From NCBI RefSeq assembly GCF_026642255.1, contig NZ_CP113264.1, positions 2,542,001-2,606,000 of the forward strand: a DNA stretch of 64,000 bases, read 5' to 3'. The number at the start of each line of letters is the position of its first letter. The first letter of the stretch is position 1. Under the pieces are notes generated by a model. That model did no database searches, was not told the origin of the DNA, and saw nothing but the letters and a program-made list of their open reading frames with translations. Below, piece after piece: positions 61,610-64,000 of this stretch. A program made the translations under genes and the position numbers. The DNA is from Streptomonospora nanhaiensis. GTDB lineage: Bacteria > Actinomycetota > Actinomycetes > Streptosporangiales > Streptosporangiaceae.

Positions 61610-62974
61610 TCAGGAGGGGGAGGCCAGCCTCTCCACGGCCCTGCGGGCGGTGGCCGCGACGCCCGGGTCCGGGTGCTGGCGGCCGATCGCCTCCAGGACG
61701 GGGACGGTGTCGGGGTGGCGGTCCGCCCGGAGGCGGTCGACGTCGTCGAGGATCAGCTCCTCGATGCCCTCCGTGCACTCGGCGGTCAGGAAGGCGCGCA
61801 GGTTGGCCTCGTCGGGGTCCAGCGCCGCCGCGAGCATGTCGATGACGACCAGGGCTCCGTGCCTGTCCATGATCCGGTCGACCTCGTGCCGGGCGAGCAT
61901 GCCGGAGGAGAGGAGGACGGAGGCGGCCAGGCCGACGGCGGTGGGCTCACCGGAGCCGAGGAGGGACCACAGGTCCGGCACCAGCTCGGAACTGGTCGTG
62001 TCCAGGACCTTCGCCCCCGTCCACCGGCGCTGTGCGCGGCCCGGTCCCCGCACCGCCTCGGCGATCTCCCGCAGGGCGAGCGCGGGGGTGCGCTGCTCCA
62101 GCCACGCGTCGAACGAGCACAGCCGGCCCTCCGGGGACAGGGCGCCGAGGGCGTCGAGGAGTTCCCCCGCCCCCGCCAGGTCCTCCGCCAGCGGGGCGGG
62201 AGCGCCCACCGCGAGCAGGATCCGTCTGACCCCGAACCGGCCCAGACCCGTCAGCCGCGCCCAGAAGGGGCGGGAGCCGTCCCCGCTCCCGTGGCCGTGG
62301 CGCCCCACGACCACCGCCCCGGTGCCGGTGAGCCGCCACAGCGAGCGCAGGAGCCGGTCGGCAGCGGGATCGGAGCCCTCCCGCACCGCGCCGGGGTCCG
62401 GCCGGCCCGCGCCGGTCAGGGTCTCCAGGGGGGTGCGGGCGCCGTCCGGGGCCTCGTAGAGGAGTCTCAGGGCCCGGGGGAGGAGGGCGTCGGCGCCGGC
62501 GGGGGAGAGGGGGTCCTGGTCCTGCCCGACACCGTCCTCGAACACCTGCGACCACCAGCCGAGGATCCGGTCCGGGGAGCGTGCGTGCTGCTCCAGGCGC
62601 CGCGCGGGGTGGGCGTTCCCGGCCCCCAGCTCGACCAGGCCGAGCCGGACGGCGGTCCGCCACGGCCGGACGAACTCCTCCACGTCGGGCGCCGGGCCGA
62701 GTCCCTCCAGCCATCTGCGGCGCCGGCGGGGGTGGTCCTCCAGGCCGCGGGGCCACAGCCCGCACTCCCGGACGGCGTCGCGCACGTCGGCGGTCCCGGG
62801 CAGGCCCCTGGGGCAGACGGGGGTCGCCGGCCCGCACCAGCGGGCCAGGCCGAGGGCGTCGCGCAGGGGCGGGGACGCGAGTGCGGCGAGGGCGAGGTCC
62901 TCCGGGGGAGGGAGCGAGACGGGGCGGGCCGGGAGCCGCAGGCTGTCCGGGGACGCCGGTTCGTCGGAGGGCAT
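61610..62974 (-). CDS. Hypothetical protein, possibly helical repeat
   Basis: The 454-residue protein has no recognised catalytic motif. Its C-terminal third (VLEAIGRQHPDPGVAATARRAV) has the look of HEAT/armadillo-type helical repeats, and the central region is Leu-rich. It is divergent from the DUF2397 gene with a 274-base gap between. I cannot assign a family. Confidence 0.65.
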   Translation of the reverse strand: MPSDEPASPDSLRLPARPVSLPPPEDLALAALASPPLRDALGLARWCGPATPVCPRGLPGTADVRDAVRECGLWPRGLEDHPRRRRRWLEGLGPAPDVEEFVRPWRTAVRLGLVELGAGNAHPARRLEQHARSPDRILGWWSQVFEDGVGQDQDPLSPAGADALLPRALRLLYEAPDGARTPLETLTGAGRPDPGAVREGSDPAADRLLRSLWRLTGTGAVVVGRHGHGSGDGSRPFWARLTGLGRFGVRRILLAVGAPAPLAEDLAGAGELLDALGALSPEGRLCSFDAWLEQRTPALALREIAEAVRGPGRAQRRWTGAKVLDTTSSELVPDLWSLLGSGEPTAVGLAASVLLSSGMLARHEVDRIMDRHGALVVIDMLAAALDPDEANLRAFLTAECTEGIEELILDDVDRLRADRHPDTVPVLEAIGRQHPDPGVAATARRAVERLASPS

Positions 62975-63248
62975 GGTGAGCTCATGGATTCTCTTGTGTG
63001 GACCGTGATTCCTCTTCTTCTACCGTGCCGGTGGGACGCGTTGTGGCGGATTCGCCAAGTTCGCCCCGTGGCGCCCGGCACACCGGCCCCTCACGCCCCA
63101 CGGAGGCGGACGCGGGGAACCGGGCCCCGTCGACCGCGGACAGCGGCCCGGACGTCCGCACCTGCCCCCGCAGTCACGTAGCGTCATGGTGTGGCGGAAC
63201 CCCCTCCGCCCCGGCGGCACCACTCCCACATCACCGAAAGGGCGGCCC

Positions 63249-64000
63249 GTGGTCGAACGCAGAGCCCTGGACATGGACTCCCTCGCGGTCAGCGACCGGT
63301 TCCGGCTGTTCAACTTCACCCGGCGCGACGACCACGTCACCTACCTGTGGATCCTGCGCGCCATGGACCGGCTGCGCGAGGTCCACCAGGTGCAGGTGTC
63401 CCCCGACGACGTCGCCGCGGCCCTGCGCGAGCTCGCCGCCGCGCACGACCAGGTGCCCACGCCCGACCGCGGCCTGCGCGACCGGCTGGACGAGCTCCAC
63501 GCCGACCGCGTCGTGCACCGCTTCGACGACGCCTCCCGGGCCGGGAACCTGGTGCGCTACCGCAACCGCCAGTCGGTCTACCAGTTCAGCGAGCTGGGCT
63601 ACTGGGCCTACCAGGCGGTGGAGAACCTGCTCGGCGCGCGCATCGAGGACGTCAACCTGTCCCGCCTGGTCTTCTCCGAGGTCCTGGACGACCTGCGCGC
63701 CCTCGCGGAGGCCAACCGCACCGGCCGGGCCGAGCACGTCCACCGCAGGCTCGCCCGCCTGGACTCGGCCATGGAGGACATGGGGCGCCGATCGGCGCAG
63801 TTCCACGTCACCCTGGGTGAGATCCTGCGCTCCACCGACGCCTCCCCGGACGTCTTCCTGCGCCACAAGAACGCCCTGCTGGTGCACATGTCCGACTTCA
63901 CGGCCGAGCTCGACCGCCACCTGCCCCGCCTGGACCGCGCCGTCCGCGAGGTCGAGGAGACCGGTCTGGCCACCCTCCTCTCCCGCGCCGCCGACGCCGA
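63249..64000 (+). CDS. DUF2397 (TIGR02677) protein, probable JetA of a type III Wadjet system, 5' part
   Basis: The gene runs off the right edge after about 250 codons. The start (RFRLFNFTRRDDHVTYLWIL RAMDR in two parts) and VYQFSELGYWAYQAVENLLG match the DUF2397 family. In actinomycetes this gene opens a four-gene operon with DUF2398, an SMC-like ATPase and DUF2399, the type III Wadjet anti-plasmid system that extrudes and cuts small circular DNA. GTG at 63249 follows AAAGGG; the other genes would lie beyond the window. Confidence 0.8.
   Translation, partial: MVERRALDMDSLAVSDRFRLFNFTRRDDHVTYLWILRAMDRLREVHQVQVSPDDVAAALRELAAAHDQVPTPDRGLRDRLDELHADRVVHRFDDASRAGNLVRYRNRQSVYQFSELGYWAYQAVENLLGARIEDVNLSRLVFSEVLDDLRALAEANRTGRAEHVHRRLARLDSAMEDMGRRSAQFHVTLGEILRSTDASPDVFLRHKNALLVHMSDFTAELDRHLPRLDRAVREVEETGLATLLSRAADA

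Noticed and set aside
1-64000. CRISPR array
   Set aside because: I saw no regularly spaced repeats of 20-40 bases with unique spacers and no cas gene; repeated sequence is confined to IS ends, operators and the palindrome.

Overview
The window is 64 kb of very GC-rich DNA with actinomycete features: GTG and TTG starts, GTGA/ATGA stop-start overlaps, a SARP regulator, a 2-methylisoborneol operon with an encapsulin shell gene, and a lactococcin 972-type bacteriocin locus. A filamentous actinomycete of the Streptomyces/Nocardiopsis kind fits. The genus is inferred from gene content only. A lower-GC stretch at about 20.6-30.2 kb is full of broken insertion sequences and looks horizontally acquired.

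Layout. 1-0.64 kb: start of a BCCT transporter. 1.4-4.2 kb: SARP regulator with NB-ARC and TPR domains. 4.4-8.0 kb, minus strand: an apparent RiPP operon, with a strong promoter, a 24-residue precursor ending in Cys, a radical SAM/SPASM maturase, a predicted beta-propeller protein and a JmjC/cupin oxygenase. 8.4-20.5 kb: a small acyl-assembly cassette of acyl-AMP ligase, two free-standing acyltransferases, ketoreductase, GNAT, two carrier proteins, KAS III, MFS and ABC exporters and a TetR regulator. A GNAT and carrier proteins beside a RiPP maturase suggest a lipidated RiPP, but that link is inference.

20.6-30.3 kb: a decayed mobile region. It holds a SARP fragment, an immunity-like gene with an in-frame stop, IS5, IS3 and IS1380 remnants, a DNA methyltransferase gene split by an IS630 element, an integrase tail and a tRNA 3' fragment. 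Within it lies an intact two-gene operon: a 1007-aa histidine kinase carrying two RNase III-like domains that lack catalytic residues, each followed by a dsRNA-binding domain, and a response regulator whose C-terminal half carries an Rx4H motif of the HEPN ribonuclease type. I read this as a possible dsRNA-sensing phosphorelay with an RNA-cleaving or growth-arrest output. It is the most unusual item here.

30.3-43.3 kb: small Cys-rich protein, MFS transporter, 2-methylisoborneol operon (family 2B encapsulin, 2-MIB synthase, GPP methyltransferase) with idi, a membrane M48 protease with a small partner, an esterase, and an HNH endonuclease. 43.6-47.7 kb: an EACC1-like protein overlapping a caspase-SF1 helicase fusion, a conflict-system architecture. 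47.8-52.6 kb: secreted phosphatase, CDI-type immunity protein, a hypothetical, SnoaL-like protein, phosphoesterase, acetyltransferase. 52.7-55.9 kb: lactococcin 972-like bacteriocin, membrane protein and ATPase, ending in a perfect 56-bp palindrome. 56.2-60.8 kb: GntR regulator with a D-threonate-type catabolic operon (KdgT-like permease, DtnK-like kinase, PdxA2-like dehydrogenase). 60.9-64 kb: DoxX protein, a hypothetical, and the start of a DUF2397 gene that usually opens a type III Wadjet operon.
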